Source: JASHVB01 sp035508435
Lineage (GTDB): Bacteria > Pseudomonadota > Alphaproteobacteria > Acetobacterales > Acetobacteraceae
NCBI GenBank assembly: GCA_035508435.1
Contig: DATJNA010000221.1
Span: 9,869-73,868 of the forward strand
DNA length: 64,000 nt
Direction of reading: 5' to 3'
Both the position numbers and the translations under genes were made by a program. Under the pieces are notes generated by a model that was not told where the DNA came from, searched no databases, and saw nothing but the letters and a program-made list of their open reading frames with translations. The first letter of the stretch is position 1. Each line of letters starts with the position of its first letter. This document shows positions 42,813 through 52,017 of the stretch, piece after piece.

Positions 42813-43943
42813 TCATTCAAGTGCCGCCAGGATGCCGGCAAACAGTTTGCCACGCTGTGCCAGGCTGGCGACGACGATATGCTCGTCCAGCGTATGCGCG
42901 CCGGCGCCTTGCACGCCCAGCCCGTCCAGCGTCGCGATACCCATTGCGCCGGTGAAATTGCCGTCCGATCCGCCACCGGAACTCTGGTGCGGAACGTCGA
43001 AGCCCAACCCGCGGGCGATATCGCGCGCCACGCCGTACAGCGCCATGCCGCGCGCGTCCGGCTCCCAGACCGGACGCGTGACACCGCGCGACACCTTGAA
43101 GCTCACGTCGTTGCCGGAGGCGCGCAGCGCCAGCATGGCCGCCACGCCATGGTCCAGATCGTCCTGCCGCTTGGCCATCGACAGCACCTGGCCGGTGCAG
43201 ACGGTGGAGACGCAGTTCACCCATTGCCCGCCATTCACCACGCCGACGCTGAAGGTGCAGTCATCCGTGGTCATGTCCTCGATTTCGACGATCTTGCGGG
43301 CGATCTCGCGGATCGCCGAACGACCCTCGGCGAGCCGCGCGCCGGCGTGGCTGGGCCGGCCGCGCGCCTCGAGGTTGAAGCGTGCGATGGCGTAGCGGCC
43401 GGTGACAACGCCGCCATCGGCGCGCGCCGGCTCCGGCACCAGCACGTAGCGATGGCGCGACGCTTCCGCCTCGATCAGGTCGCGCGTCGACGGGCTGCCC
43501 ACCTCCTCGTCACTGGTCAGCAGCATCGTGATGGGCAGCTTCGTGGCGATGCGCGCACGCAGAAGCTGGCGGATTGCTTCCAGGGCCAGGTAGTTGCCGC
43601 CCTTCATATCCAGGATGCCGGGTCCCCAGGCCTTGCCGTTGTCGCGGCGGAAGCACAGCTCCGCGAGCGTGCCGATCGGGTGTACCGTGTCGAGATGGCC
43701 CATCACCAGGATGCCCGGCTGGTTCGGCGTGGCGTGCGGGAACGTGGCTCGCACACAGCCGCCAAAACCCATGCGCCCGGCGATTTGCTCCACGCGCCCG
43801 CCGGCAATGGCGAGGTCCCGGGCAGCGATAGCCATCATGCGGTTGACCGCGGCGGCATCGTAGGTGGGACTCTCGCAGTTCACCCAGTCCCGCAGCCCGT
43901 CCAGCATCGCGTCGGCATCGAAGGGCAGGGCATTCGGGTCCAT
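42813..43943 (-). CDS. M20-family zinc carboxypeptidase (CPG2/ArgE-like)
   Basis: A 376-residue zinc-dependent exopeptidase. Metal-site segments: GILVMGHLDTVHPIG (His-x-Asp), AWGPGILDMKGGNYLALEAI (bridging Asp), LLTSDEEVGSPSTRD (catalytic Glu pair), VPEPARADGG and a C-terminal HQSSGGGSDGNFTGAMGI; the last metal His is in GAGAHTLDEHIV. The pattern is that of glutamate carboxypeptidase CPG2. ATG 43943 matches the family start (LRDWVNCESPTYD); the long upstream frame is antisense to eutB. It is divergent from eutB, with a repeat element in between. Confidence 0.9.
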   Translation of the reverse strand: MDPNALPFDADAMLDGLRDWVNCESPTYDAAAVNRMMAIAARDLAIAGGRVEQIAGRMGFGGCVRATFPHATPNQPGILVMGHLDTVHPIGTLAELCFRRDNGKAWGPGILDMKGGNYLALEAIRQLLRARIATKLPITMLLTSDEEVGSPSTRDLIEAEASRHRYVLVPEPARADGGVVTGRYAIARFNLEARGRPSHAGARLAEGRSAIREIARKIVEIEDMTTDDCTFSVGVVNGGQWVNCVSTVCTGQVLSMAKRQDDLDHGVAAMLALRASGNDVSFKVSRGVTRPVWEPDARGMALYGVARDIARGLGFDVPHQSSGGGSDGNFTGAMGIATLDGLGVQGAGAHTLDEHIVVASLAQRGKLFAGILAALE

Positions 43944-43987
43944 AAGGGTCTCCTTGCGAGGGGCAGCGTGGGCGCGGCACGTCCTCG

Positions 43988-44060
43988 TTGTTGCGAGTGG
44001 GGCGGGGTCGAAGCAGTCTGTCGCGGGAGATTGCGGCGTCGCTTCGCGTCTCGCAATGAC
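43988..44060. repeat. Palindromic intergenic repeat (TCATTGCGAGG family), copy 4
   Basis: A shorter, 73-bp copy: TTGTTGCGAGTGG at the left, TCGAAGCAGTC in the middle and GGCGTCGCTTCGCGTCTCGC plus AATGAC at the right. It sits between the divergent M20 gene and eutB, 75 bases before the eutB start. Confidence 0.65.
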
Positions 44061-44135
44061 TGCCGGCGTCGGTCGCTGCGCCGACGCCCCCGGCTTCGAT
44101 CGCCGCGCCGGCGCACCAACACCAGGAGACTTGCT

Positions 44136-45506
44136 CTGGCCTACGCACACAGCATCGGTGGCACACGCTATGTCTTCCCCGACCTGCGCGCATTGCTGGC
44201 GCGGGCGACGCCGATGCGGTCCGGCGACGCACTGGCCGGGGTGGCGGCCGAGAGCGCGACCGAACGCGTCGCGGCGCAGATGGCGGTGGCAGATCTGCCG
44301 CTCGCCTCGATCCTGGCCGAGCCGGTGATCCCGTACGAGCAAGATGAGGTGACCCGGCTGATACTGGACACCCACGATGCGACGGCGTTCGCCCCGATCG
44401 CCGCGCGGACGGTGGGCGAGTTCCGCGAATTTTTGCTGGCCGCATCGCCGGAGGCGCTGACCGCATTGCGCCCCGGCCTGACACCGGAGATGGTCGCCGC
44501 CGCCAGCAAGATCATGCGGCTGCAGGACCTCGTGGCGGTGGCGGCGAAATGCCGTGTGGTGACGAAGTTTCGCAACACGATCGGGCTGCCGGGACGGCTC
44601 TCGGTGCGGCTGCAGCCCAACCATCCGACCGACGACCCGCAAGGCGTCGCGGCCTCTACGCTGGACGGACTATTGCTCGGGGCAGGTGATGCGGTGATCG
44701 GCGTCAATCCTGCCACCGACAGCGTCGCCGCCACGGTCACGCTGCTGCGGATGCTGGATGCGATCCGCGATCGCTACGCAATTCCGACGCAGACCTGTGT
44801 GCTGTCGCACGTCACCACCACGCTGCGCGTGATCGAGGCCGGGGCGCCGGTGGATCTGGTGTTTCAGTCGATCGCCGGCACCGAGGCCGCCAACCGCAGC
44901 TTTGGCATCACGCTGGCGCTGCTGCGCGAGGCACGCGAGGCCGCGCTGTCGCTGCACCGCGGCACGCTCGGCGACAACGTGATGTATTTCGAAACCGGCC
45001 AAGGCAGCGCGCTGTCCGCCGACGCGCATCATGGCGTCGATCAGCAGACGCTGGAGGCGCGTGCCTATGCCGTGGCCCGTAGCTTCGATCCCCTGCTGGT
45101 CAACAGCGTCGTCGGCTTCATCGGCCCGGAATACTTGTTCGATGGCAAACAGATCACCCGCGCCGGGCTGGAGGATCATTTCTGTGGCAAAATGCTTGGC
45201 CTGCCGATGGGCGTGGATGTCTGCTACACCAATCACGCCGAGGCCGACCAGGACGACATGGATGCGCTGCTGACATTGCTCGGCGTCGCGGGCGTCACCT
45301 ATGTGATGGGCGTGCCGGGGGCGGACGACGTGATGCTGTCGTACCAAAGCACGTCGTTCCATGACGCGTTGTACTTGCGTGCCGCGCTGGGGCTGCAGCC
45401 GGCACCGGAATTTGCCGACTGGCTGGCGCGGTTGGGACTGGACGGTGTTACGATACCGGAACATATACCCTCGGCACTGTCACCGGCGCTGATCGGGATC
45501 GGGTGA
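44136..45506 (+). CDS. eutB: Ethanolamine ammonia-lyase large subunit, apparent CTG start
   Basis: Adenosylcobalamin-dependent large subunit that splits ethanolamine into acetaldehyde and ammonia. The 456-residue length equals known EutB. Diagnostic stretches: RSGDALAGVAAESATERVAA, VIPYEQDEVTRLILD, VSVRLQPNHPTDD with the usual VRLQPN core, GAGDAVIGVNPATDS, FETGQGSALSADAHHGVDQQ and GPEYLFDGKQITRAGLEDHF. The conserved N-terminus begins at LAYAHSIGGTRYVF, where no ATG, GTG or TTG exists in frame; CTG 44136, seven bases after AGGAG, is the best start. Alternatives (TTG 44193, ATG 44214) would remove conserved residues. eutC lies downstream past a repeat array. Confidence 0.9.
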   Translation: MAYAHSIGGTRYVFPDLRALLARATPMRSGDALAGVAAESATERVAAQMAVADLPLASILAEPVIPYEQDEVTRLILDTHDATAFAPIAARTVGEFREFLLAASPEALTALRPGLTPEMVAAASKIMRLQDLVAVAAKCRVVTKFRNTIGLPGRLSVRLQPNHPTDDPQGVAASTLDGLLLGAGDAVIGVNPATDSVAATVTLLRMLDAIRDRYAIPTQTCVLSHVTTTLRVIEAGAPVDLVFQSIAGTEAANRSFGITLALLREAREAALSLHRGTLGDNVMYFETGQGSALSADAHHGVDQQTLEARAYAVARSFDPLLVNSVVGFIGPEYLFDGKQITRAGLEDHFCGKMLGLPMGVDVCYTNHAEADQDDMDALLTLLGVAGVTYVMGVPGADDVMLSYQSTSFHDALYLRAALGLQPAPEFADWLARLGLDGVTIPEHIPSALSPALIGIG

Positions 45507-45541
45507 GGCGATGCGGCGGGCACGCCCATACACCACCCTGT

Positions 45542-45765
45542 CATTGCGAGGACCGCAGGTGGCATTGCGAGGACCGCAGGTGTCATTGCGAGGAACGCAG
45601 GTGTCATTGCGAGGAACGCAGGTGTCATTGCAAGGAATGCAGGTGTCATTGCGAGGAACGCAGTGACGAAGCAATCTCGGTCTGGAAATGAACGGACGGT
45701 TCGTGCGCCACGGTGACCGGGATTGCTTCGTCTCGCTGCGCTTCGCTCGCGGTCATCGCAATGAC
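45542..45765. repeat. 21-bp tandem array fused to palindromic element copy 5
   Basis: Six copies of CATTGCGAGGAACGCAGGTG plus one T (21 bp) start at 45542, 45563, 45584, 45605, 45626 and 45647. The last is the left end of a full palindromic element (45647-45765) that ends GCTCGCGGTCATCGCAATGA. The unit is exactly the terminus of the element, so the array arose by iterating that end. It lies between eutB and eutC. Confidence 0.92.
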
Positions 45766-45794
45766 GGAGGAACGATCGCAGTGACCGAGAAGCG

Positions 45795-46562
45795 ATGGCA
45801 ATGACCTCGGCCTCCCCGCCGGTGCGATGGAGCGACCTGCGGCGGTTCACGCCGGCCCGCGTCGGACTCGGACGCGCGGGCAACGGGTTGCCGACCGCGG
45901 CGCATCTCGGGTTCGAGGCGGCGCACGCGGCGGCACGCGACGCCGTGCACGCCATGCTCGATGTCCCCGCCTTGCAGGCCGAGCTGGCCATGGCCGGGAT
46001 CGACCGCATGGCAGTTCACAGCGCGGCCGCGGATCGCGCGACCTATCTGCGGCGTCCCGATCTTGGGCGGCGGCTGCGCGAGGCCGACCGCCCTGCCCTT
46101 CCCGCCGCGGCCGACGCCTTGGTGTTTGTTGTTTGCGACGGGCTGTCGGCCATAGCCGTGCAACGTCATGCCGGTGCCTTGCTGAACTGCGCGATCCCGC
46201 TGGTACGCAAAGTCCTGCCGGTGGCGCCGGTGGTGATTGTGGAGCAAGGACGCGTGGCCATCGGCGATGACATCGGCGGCTGCATGGATGCCGCCGCGGT
46301 TGCGGTGCTGATCGGCGAGCGCCCCGGTCTTTCAGCCGCCGACAGCCTGGGTGTGTATCTGACCTGGCGGCCGCGCCCTGGGCGGGTCGATGCCGAGCGC
46401 AATTGCATTTCCAACATCCGCCCTGCCGGGCTGCCGATTCCACAGGCCGCCGCCAAGCTGCAATGGCTGATCGAGGCGATGTGCCGGCGGCAATTGACCG
46501 GGATTGGACTGAAGGACGATCAGCCGGCGATGCCGACGCAGCCGCAGGGCCTATTGCCCTGA
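45795..46562 (+). CDS. eutC: Ethanolamine ammonia-lyase small subunit
   Basis: A 255-residue EutC that completes the cobalamin-binding site of ethanolamine ammonia-lyase. Typical segments: RRFTPARVGLGRAGNGLPTA, DRATYLRRPDLGRRL, LVFVVCDGLSAIAVQRHA, VVIVEQGRVAIGDDIGG, LIGERPGLSAADSLGVYLTW and RNCISNIRPAGLP. The start could be ATG 45795 or 45801. It is separated from eutB by nearly 290 bases of repeats, unusual for subunits needed in equal amounts. Its last 43 bases overlap the 3' end of the convergent kynU. Confidence 0.93.
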   Translation: MAMTSASPPVRWSDLRRFTPARVGLGRAGNGLPTAAHLGFEAAHAAARDAVHAMLDVPALQAELAMAGIDRMAVHSAAADRATYLRRPDLGRRLREADRPALPAAADALVFVVCDGLSAIAVQRHAGALLNCAIPLVRKVLPVAPVVIVEQGRVAIGDDIGGCMDAAAVAVLIGERPGLSAADSLGVYLTWRPRPGRVDAERNCISNIRPAGLPIPQAAAKLQWLIEAMCRRQLTGIGLKDDQPAMPTQPQGLLP

Positions 46563-47773
46563 GGGTCACTGGCCCTCCACCGCCCGCTCTGCATCACGTC
46601 GCGCAGCACTGCCACGGCATCCCACACATCGACGTAGCGCACGTAGAGCGGGGCAAGCCCGAACCGCAGCACGTCGGGCGTGCGGAAATCACCGATCACG
46701 CCATGCTCCATCAGGGCCTGCATGATGGCGCAGCCCTCGGGATGCGCGAAGGCCACCTGGCTGCCGCGCCGGGCGGCATCCGACGGCGTCAGTGGCACAA
46801 ACCCCTCGCCCGCGCATTCCTGCGCCACCAGGGCGAGGAACAGATCAGCCAGCCGCAGCGATTTCGCGCGCAGATCGGCCATTGGGGCCTGCAGCATCAG
46901 GTCGACACCGACTTCCAGCGCCGCGAGGCTCAGCACCGGCGGCGTTCCGACAATCGCGCGCGCAATGCCTTCCGCCGGCCGGTACACCGGATCGAATGCG
47001 AACGGTTCGGCATGTCCCAGCCAGCCGGTCAACGGCAATCGCAGGTCGGCCTGCAAACGTGGCGCAACGTACAGGAACGCCGGCGCACCAGGCCCTCCGT
47101 TCAGGAACTTGTAGCCGCAGCCGACCGCCAGATCGACGTCGTCGGCCGCCAATTGCAATGGCACCGCGCCAACGGAATGCGACAGGTCCCACAGCACCAG
47201 CGCGCCCGCCGCATGTGCGGCGCGCGTCACTGCCCCCATGTCGTGCATGGCGCCGCTGCGATAGTTGACATGCGTCAGCATCAGCACCGCGACATCCGGC
47301 CCCAAGGCCGCTATCGGATTCTCGACCGGCCGCACCGTATGGCCACGGCCGAGCGATTCGGTGAGCCCCTCGGCCATGTACAGGTCGGTAGGAAAGTTCC
47401 CGACCTCGGTCAGGACCGTTTTTCTGCTCGGCCGTAATTCCAGCGCCGCCGCGAGCAACTTGAACAAATTGACGGACGTGGAATCGGCTACCACGGTACT
47501 GCGTGGCGGCGCGCCGATCAGGCGGGCGATCTTCGCGCCGATGCGCAATGGCAGGCCGATCCAGTCATGCTCGGTCCAGGCGCGGATCAGCGACTGGCCC
47601 CATTCCTGCGCGACCACCTCGGCAACCCGCGCGGGTGTTTGCCTCGGCAGCGGACCGAGCGAATTGCCGTCCAGGTAGATCACGCCCTCGGGCAATTCGA
47701 ACAAGTCGCGAAATCGCCCCAGCCTATCGGCCGCGTCCAGCGCGACCGCGGCGTCACGGGTGAGCGGCGCCAC
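46520..47773 (-). CDS. kynU: Kynureninase
   Basis: PLP-dependent cleavage of kynurenine to anthranilate and alanine. The 417-residue length is normal. Key segments: YLDGNSLGPLPRQTPARV, VVADSTSVNLFKLLAAAL, MLTHVNYRSGAMHDM, LVLWDLSHSVGAVPL (PLP Asp and neighbours) and AVGCGYKFLNGGPGAPAF (PLP Lys). The C-terminus LRFGLAPLYVRYVDVWDAV is typical. The gene starts directly after the upstream SDR stop, so they form an operon; no kynA or kynB lies nearby. The 3' end overlaps eutC convergently. Confidence 0.94.
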   Translation of the reverse strand: MAPLTRDAAVALDAADRLGRFRDLFELPEGVIYLDGNSLGPLPRQTPARVAEVVAQEWGQSLIRAWTEHDWIGLPLRIGAKIARLIGAPPRSTVVADSTSVNLFKLLAAALELRPSRKTVLTEVGNFPTDLYMAEGLTESLGRGHTVRPVENPIAALGPDVAVLMLTHVNYRSGAMHDMGAVTRAAHAAGALVLWDLSHSVGAVPLQLAADDVDLAVGCGYKFLNGGPGAPAFLYVAPRLQADLRLPLTGWLGHAEPFAFDPVYRPAEGIARAIVGTPPVLSLAALEVGVDLMLQAPMADLRAKSLRLADLFLALVAQECAGEGFVPLTPSDAARRGSQVAFAHPEGCAIMQALMEHGVIGDFRTPDVLRFGLAPLYVRYVDVWDAVAVLRDVMQSGRWRASDPQGNRPCGCVGIAG

Positions 47774-48559
47774 TCAATCGTCCTTTTGCAGCACGACGCC
47801 GGCGGTGGTGCCGCCATCCACCACCAGCGTTTGGCCGGTGACGAACCGCCCCGCCGCCGACGCCAGGAACACCGCGGCGCCGGCAATCTCGTCCGGCTCG
47901 CCGATGCGTTGCAGCGGAACGTCGCGCGTCGCCTTGCGATAGCGCACCGGATCGGTCCACAGCGCCTTGGCAAAGTCGGTGCGCACCAGGCCCGGCGCGA
48001 TGCAATTCGCGCGCACGTTGTTCGGTCCCCATTCCACCGCGACATTGCGCACAAGCTGCATGTCGGCCGCCTTGGAAATCCCGTACAACCCGAGCGACGC
48101 GGACCCACGCAGCCCGCCGATCGAGGAGACGATCATGAACGATCCGCCGCCACGCGCGGCAAGATGCGGGCACGCCATGTTCGCCAGCCAGAAATTGCTG
48201 CGCACGTTGGCGCCCATGACGCGTTCGTAGACTTCGTCCGATGCGCCCGCGGCCGGCCCGAGATACGGGTTCACCGCGGCATTGCTCACCACGATGTCGA
48301 TGCCGCCCCATAGCGCGATGGTGCGGTCCAGCAGAGTCTGCAATTCCTCTTTGCGCGCGATGTGGCACGGGATCACCGACGCCTCGCCGCCGCGCTCGCG
48401 AATCTCTGCGGCCACGGCTTCGCACGCGTCCGCCTTGCGGCTGGAAACCACGACCTTCGCGCCATGCTCCGCCAGACGTTCGGCAATCGCGCGGCCGATG
48501 CCTTTGCTGGAGCCGGTCACGATCGCGACCTTGCCGGTCAGGTCGAACAATGACGACAT
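47774..48559 (-). CDS. Short-chain dehydrogenase/reductase (DHRS4-like)
   Basis: A 261-residue classical SDR: VAIVTGSSKGIGRAIAERLA cofactor loop, SNAAVNPYLGPA at the NNAG position, Ser in MIVSSIGGLRG, and LYGISKAADMQLVRN with the catalytic Tyr and Lys. Arg in SSRKADA after strand 2 suggests NADP. The C-terminus VTGQTLVVDGGT is standard. It begins at ATG 48559 (an earlier ATG at 48574 adds five residues). The stop touches the kynU start, so the SDR is first in a two-gene operon, but no step of kynurenine breakdown obviously needs it. Confidence 0.88.
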   Translation of the reverse strand: MSSLFDLTGKVAIVTGSSKGIGRAIAERLAEHGAKVVVSSRKADACEAVAAEIRERGGEASVIPCHIARKEELQTLLDRTIALWGGIDIVVSNAAVNPYLGPAAGASDEVYERVMGANVRSNFWLANMACPHLAARGGGSFMIVSSIGGLRGSASLGLYGISKAADMQLVRNVAVEWGPNNVRANCIAPGLVRTDFAKALWTDPVRYRKATRDVPLQRIGEPDEIAGAAVFLASAAGRFVTGQTLVVDGGTTAGVVLQKDD

Positions 48560-48640
48560 GTCTCGCTTCCCCACTGTGCTTGGCGGAACAGGCTACCCGT
48601 GAGTATGCTTGGCGCCAATAAACGTCAATCGGGACAGGAA

Positions 48641-50779
48641 ATGCCAGCGCAACGCACCACCGTCTATCGGCACGAGGAACTCCGCCGCCTGCTGCATCCG
48701 CAAAGCGTGGCCGTGGTCGGCGCATCGCCGCGCGCCGGATCGTTCGGCGAGCGCGTATTGCTGAACCAGCACAACTTCGCCGGCCGGACCTACCCGGTGA
48801 ACGGGCGCTACGACAAGATCGGCGATCTCACCTGCTATCCTTCCGTCACTGCGCTGCCGGAAGTGCCCGACTGCGTGGTGATCACCGCCGCGCGCGACGC
48901 GGTGGAGGAGATCGTGCTGGACTGCGCCAAGGCGGGCGCTGGCGGCGTGATCATCTTCGCCTCCGGCTATGCCGAGATGGGCACATCGGACCGCATCGCG
49001 GCGCAGGACCGCCTGACCGCGATCGCACGCGAGACGGGGTTGCGCATCGTCGGCCCGAATTGCATCGGCGTGGTCAACGCCATCGTCGATTCGCGCATCA
49101 CCTTCATGAACATCACGCCGATCCCGTCGCCGCGGCCGCATGCGGTGGGGATCATCAGCCAGTCCGGCGCGCTGGGCATGGCGCTGGCGCAGGCGGTGGT
49201 GCGCGGGGCTTCGTTCAGCCACGTGCTGACCTCGGGCAATTCCTGCGACGTCGACATGGCCGATTATGTCAGCTACCTGGCTGACGATCCCGGTTGCACC
49301 GCGATTGCCTGCGTGTTCGAGGGGATGGCGTCGCCGGAACGCCTGCTGCACGCGGCGGAATACGCATGGCAACGCGACAAGCCGCTGGTGGTCTACAAGA
49401 TGGCGACCGGCGACGAGGGCGCCCAGGCGGCGATGTCGCACACCGGATCGTTGGCCGGCTCGCACGCGGCGTATCGTGCGGTGTTCCAGCGCGCCGGCGC
49501 GGTGCTGGTGGAGAGCTATGAGTCGCTGGTGGAGACCGCATCGTTCTTCGCCAAGGCGCCGCCGCCGAAGGCGCGAGGAGCCGCAGTCGTGGCGGCCTCC
49601 GGTGGTGCGGCGATCATGGCGGCCGACCGGGCGGAAGAACATGGCGTGCCGCTGCCGCAGCCTGGCCCGGCGCTGTACGAGCTGCTGGTCTCGCGCATTC
49701 CGGATTTCGGGGCCCGGCGCAATCCATGCGACGTGACCGGGCAGATTCTCAACGACCCGGAATCGCTGAATGTCTGCGCCGGCGCGTTCCTTACAGATCC
49801 GCAATACGCCGCGTTAGTGGTGCCGATGACGTATGGCTTCGCTGCCTCCGCCGCGCGCATCCCGGTCTATGAACGCCTCGCCAAGGAGGCGGACAAGATC
49901 GTCTGCATTGCCTGGCAGGCGGAATGGCTGGAAGGCCCTGGCGTGAAGGAAGCCGAGGAATCCGACCGCGTCGCATTGTTCCGTTCCATGAGTGCGTTGT
50001 TCGCGGCCCTGGCGGCCTGGACGTGGCGGGCGGAGAAGCGCGCCACCGCAGGAGAAACGATCGCGCCCACCCCGGCCGGGACCGTACAGGCTGCCGGCGA
50101 CATGATCGCCGCCGCCGACGGCCGCACGCTGACCGAGCGCGAGGCCAAGGCCGCGCTCGCGCTGTATGGCGTGCCGGTGGTGGGCGAAAGCCTTGCGAGC
50201 CATGCCGATGCGGCCGTCGCTGCCGCGGAAGCGCTGGGCTATCCGGTGGTGTTGAAGGTCGAATCCCCCGACCTGCCGCACAAGACCGAAGCCGGAGTCA
50301 TCCGCCTGAACCTGCGCAATGCCGAGGAGGTGCGCGGCGGCTATGACGCGGTGATGGCCAACGCCAATCGCGTCTCGCCGCCACCGCGCATTCATGGTGT
50401 GCTGGTGCAGCCGATGGTGCCACAGGGCGTCGAAATGGTGATCGGCGCGCGCATCGATCCGTTGTTCGGGCCGCTGGTGGTCGCCGGCCTTGGCGGCATC
50501 CTGGTGGAGGTGTTGCAGGATACCGCACTGGCCCCCGCGCCCATCTCCCACGCCGACGCGCGCGCCATGCTGCGATTGCTCAAGGGGGAAAGACTGCTGC
50601 ATGGATTCCGCGGCGCGCCGGCGGTCGATCTCGCCAAACTGGCCGACGTAATCTGCGCCATTTCCCGCTTCGCCGCCGACCATCGCGACAGCATCGCGGA
50701 GCTCGACGTCAATCCGCTGATTTGCTCGGGCGACCGCATCGTCGCGGTGGATGCGCTGATCGTGCCGAAGCGCCGCTGA
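48641..50779 (+). CDS. NDP-forming acyl-CoA synthetase, single-chain
   Basis: A 712-residue ADP- or GDP-forming acetate-CoA-ligase family enzyme that makes acyl-CoA (or releases it) coupled to nucleotide triphosphate. Domains: CoA-binding Rossmann fold (VAVVGASPRAGSFGERVLLN, about 22-41), the succinyl-CoA ligase-like phospho-His region (MSHTGSLAGSHAAYRAVF, His near 281), and a C-terminal ATP-grasp domain from about 500 (LTEREAKAALALYGVPVV, VLKVESPDLPHKTEAGVIRL). The start ATG 48641 is preferred over the GTG at 48599. It is first of four genes with overlaps of 1-4 bases or a 3-base gap. Confidence 0.9.
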   Translation: MPAQRTTVYRHEELRRLLHPQSVAVVGASPRAGSFGERVLLNQHNFAGRTYPVNGRYDKIGDLTCYPSVTALPEVPDCVVITAARDAVEEIVLDCAKAGAGGVIIFASGYAEMGTSDRIAAQDRLTAIARETGLRIVGPNCIGVVNAIVDSRITFMNITPIPSPRPHAVGIISQSGALGMALAQAVVRGASFSHVLTSGNSCDVDMADYVSYLADDPGCTAIACVFEGMASPERLLHAAEYAWQRDKPLVVYKMATGDEGAQAAMSHTGSLAGSHAAYRAVFQRAGAVLVESYESLVETASFFAKAPPPKARGAAVVAASGGAAIMAADRAEEHGVPLPQPGPALYELLVSRIPDFGARRNPCDVTGQILNDPESLNVCAGAFLTDPQYAALVVPMTYGFAASAARIPVYERLAKEADKIVCIAWQAEWLEGPGVKEAEESDRVALFRSMSALFAALAAWTWRAEKRATAGETIAPTPAGTVQAAGDMIAAADGRTLTEREAKAALALYGVPVVGESLASHADAAVAAAEALGYPVVLKVESPDLPHKTEAGVIRLNLRNAEEVRGGYDAVMANANRVSPPPRIHGVLVQPMVPQGVEMVIGARIDPLFGPLVVAGLGGILVEVLQDTALAPAPISHADARAMLRLLKGERLLHGFRGAPAVDLAKLADVICAISRFAADHRDSIAELDVNPLICSGDRIVAVDALIVPKRR

Positions 50780-52014
50780 TGCATGTCGCGGTCGTCGGGG
50801 CCGGCATCGTCGGCGTCTGCTGCGCCCTGCACCTGCGCCACGCCGGCCATGACGTCACCTTGCTCGATCCGCGCGCGCCGGGGACCGCGACATCATTTGG
50901 TAACGCTGGAGGCATCGTCGCGGGTTCGGTCGTTCCCAACAGTACCCCCGCCCTGCGCCGCAATCTCCGCCGCATCCTGCTTGATCGCGACAGCCCGGTG
51001 CGCGTGCGCTGGTCCTATCTGCCGCAACTGACGCCCTGGCTGGCGCGCTTCCTGCGCGAAGGCAGCGACGCCCGCGTGCGGCAGATCGCGCAGGCGATGC
51101 ACCCGCTGTCCATCCGTGCCTATCAGGCCCATCGCGAACTGATCGCGCTCTCCGGCGCGGATGGCATCGTACGACCACTCGGCTGGATGAAGGTCTACGC
51201 CACCGAAGCCGGCTTCGCCGATACGCAGTACGACCGCGATATCATGACCGCCAACAGCGTGCGCTTCGACGTGCTTCAAGAGGAAGACATTCGCCAGCTC
51301 GAACCCGCGCTGGCACCGCGCTTCGTCAAGGGCCTGCTGATGCCGGACGGCGCGTTCGTGTCCTCGCCGTACCGGCTCACCGCAGCCTACGTCGCACAGT
51401 TCCAACGCATGGGCGGCGTCATCGCACAGGAACGCGTGCGCGGCATCAGGCCTGAGCCGGCCGGCGTCACGCTGGATTGCGAACTGGGATACCGCATGGC
51501 GGACGCGGTTGTCATCGCCGCCGGCGCATGGTCGAAGGAACTGGTGCGGCAGATCGGCGATCGCGTGATGCTGGATACCGAACGTGGCTACCACCTGAAT
51601 TTGGCACCAGGAGACGCCGGCGAGCTGCGCCGTGCCGTGGTGTTCGCCGACCAGGGCGGTTTCGTGCTCGCGCCGATGCAGGACGGCATTCGACTGACCA
51701 GCGGTGTGGAACTGGCGGGCCTGAACGCACCACCCGATTTCGCACCCATCCGCCGGCTGCTGCCGCGTGCGCGACAAGTATTGCCCGGGTTGTCGGACCG
51801 CGTGACCCGGCAGTGGATGGGATATCGTCCCTCCACGCCGGATTCGCTGCCGGTGATTGGCCGTTCGCCACGCTCGCCCCATGTCTATTATGCGTTCGGT
51901 CACCAGCATCTTGGCCTGACGCTGTCCGCGATCACCGGCCGGCTGGTGGCCGCGCTGATCGGCGGCGGCACGCCAGAGATCGACATCAAGCCCTATCGCA
52001 TCGAACGGTTCTGA
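50779..52014 (+). CDS. DadA-like FAD-dependent D-amino acid oxidoreductase
   Basis: A 411-residue DAO-family flavoenzyme. The FAD motif opens the protein: HVAVVGAGIVGVCCALHLRH and VTLLDPRAPGTATSFGNAGG, the latter typical of DadA. VVIAAGAWSKELVRQIGDRV and the C-terminal RQWMGYRPSTPDSLPVIGRS, AFGHQHLGLTLSAITG follow. These enzymes oxidise D-amino acids, sarcosine or related amines to imines. The ATG overlaps the upstream stop by one base (TGATG). As the second gene of the operon it may oxidise the amine whose product is later activated. Confidence 0.88.
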   Translation: MHVAVVGAGIVGVCCALHLRHAGHDVTLLDPRAPGTATSFGNAGGIVAGSVVPNSTPALRRNLRRILLDRDSPVRVRWSYLPQLTPWLARFLREGSDARVRQIAQAMHPLSIRAYQAHRELIALSGADGIVRPLGWMKVYATEAGFADTQYDRDIMTANSVRFDVLQEEDIRQLEPALAPRFVKGLLMPDGAFVSSPYRLTAAYVAQFQRMGGVIAQERVRGIRPEPAGVTLDCELGYRMADAVVIAAGAWSKELVRQIGDRVMLDTERGYHLNLAPGDAGELRRAVVFADQGGFVLAPMQDGIRLTSGVELAGLNAPPDFAPIRRLLPRARQVLPGLSDRVTRQWMGYRPSTPDSLPVIGRSPRSPHVYYAFGHQHLGLTLSAITGRLVAALIGGGTPEIDIKPYRIERF

Positions 52015-52017
52015 GCC

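Noticed and set aside
42789..44135. Very long open frame (905 codons) running into eutB
   Set aside because: Its first half is antisense to the M20 carboxypeptidase gene; only the part from 44136 has EutB homology.
45542..45667. CRISPR-like array
   Set aside because: Units of 21 bp are directly abutting with no spacers and derive from an intergenic palindrome.
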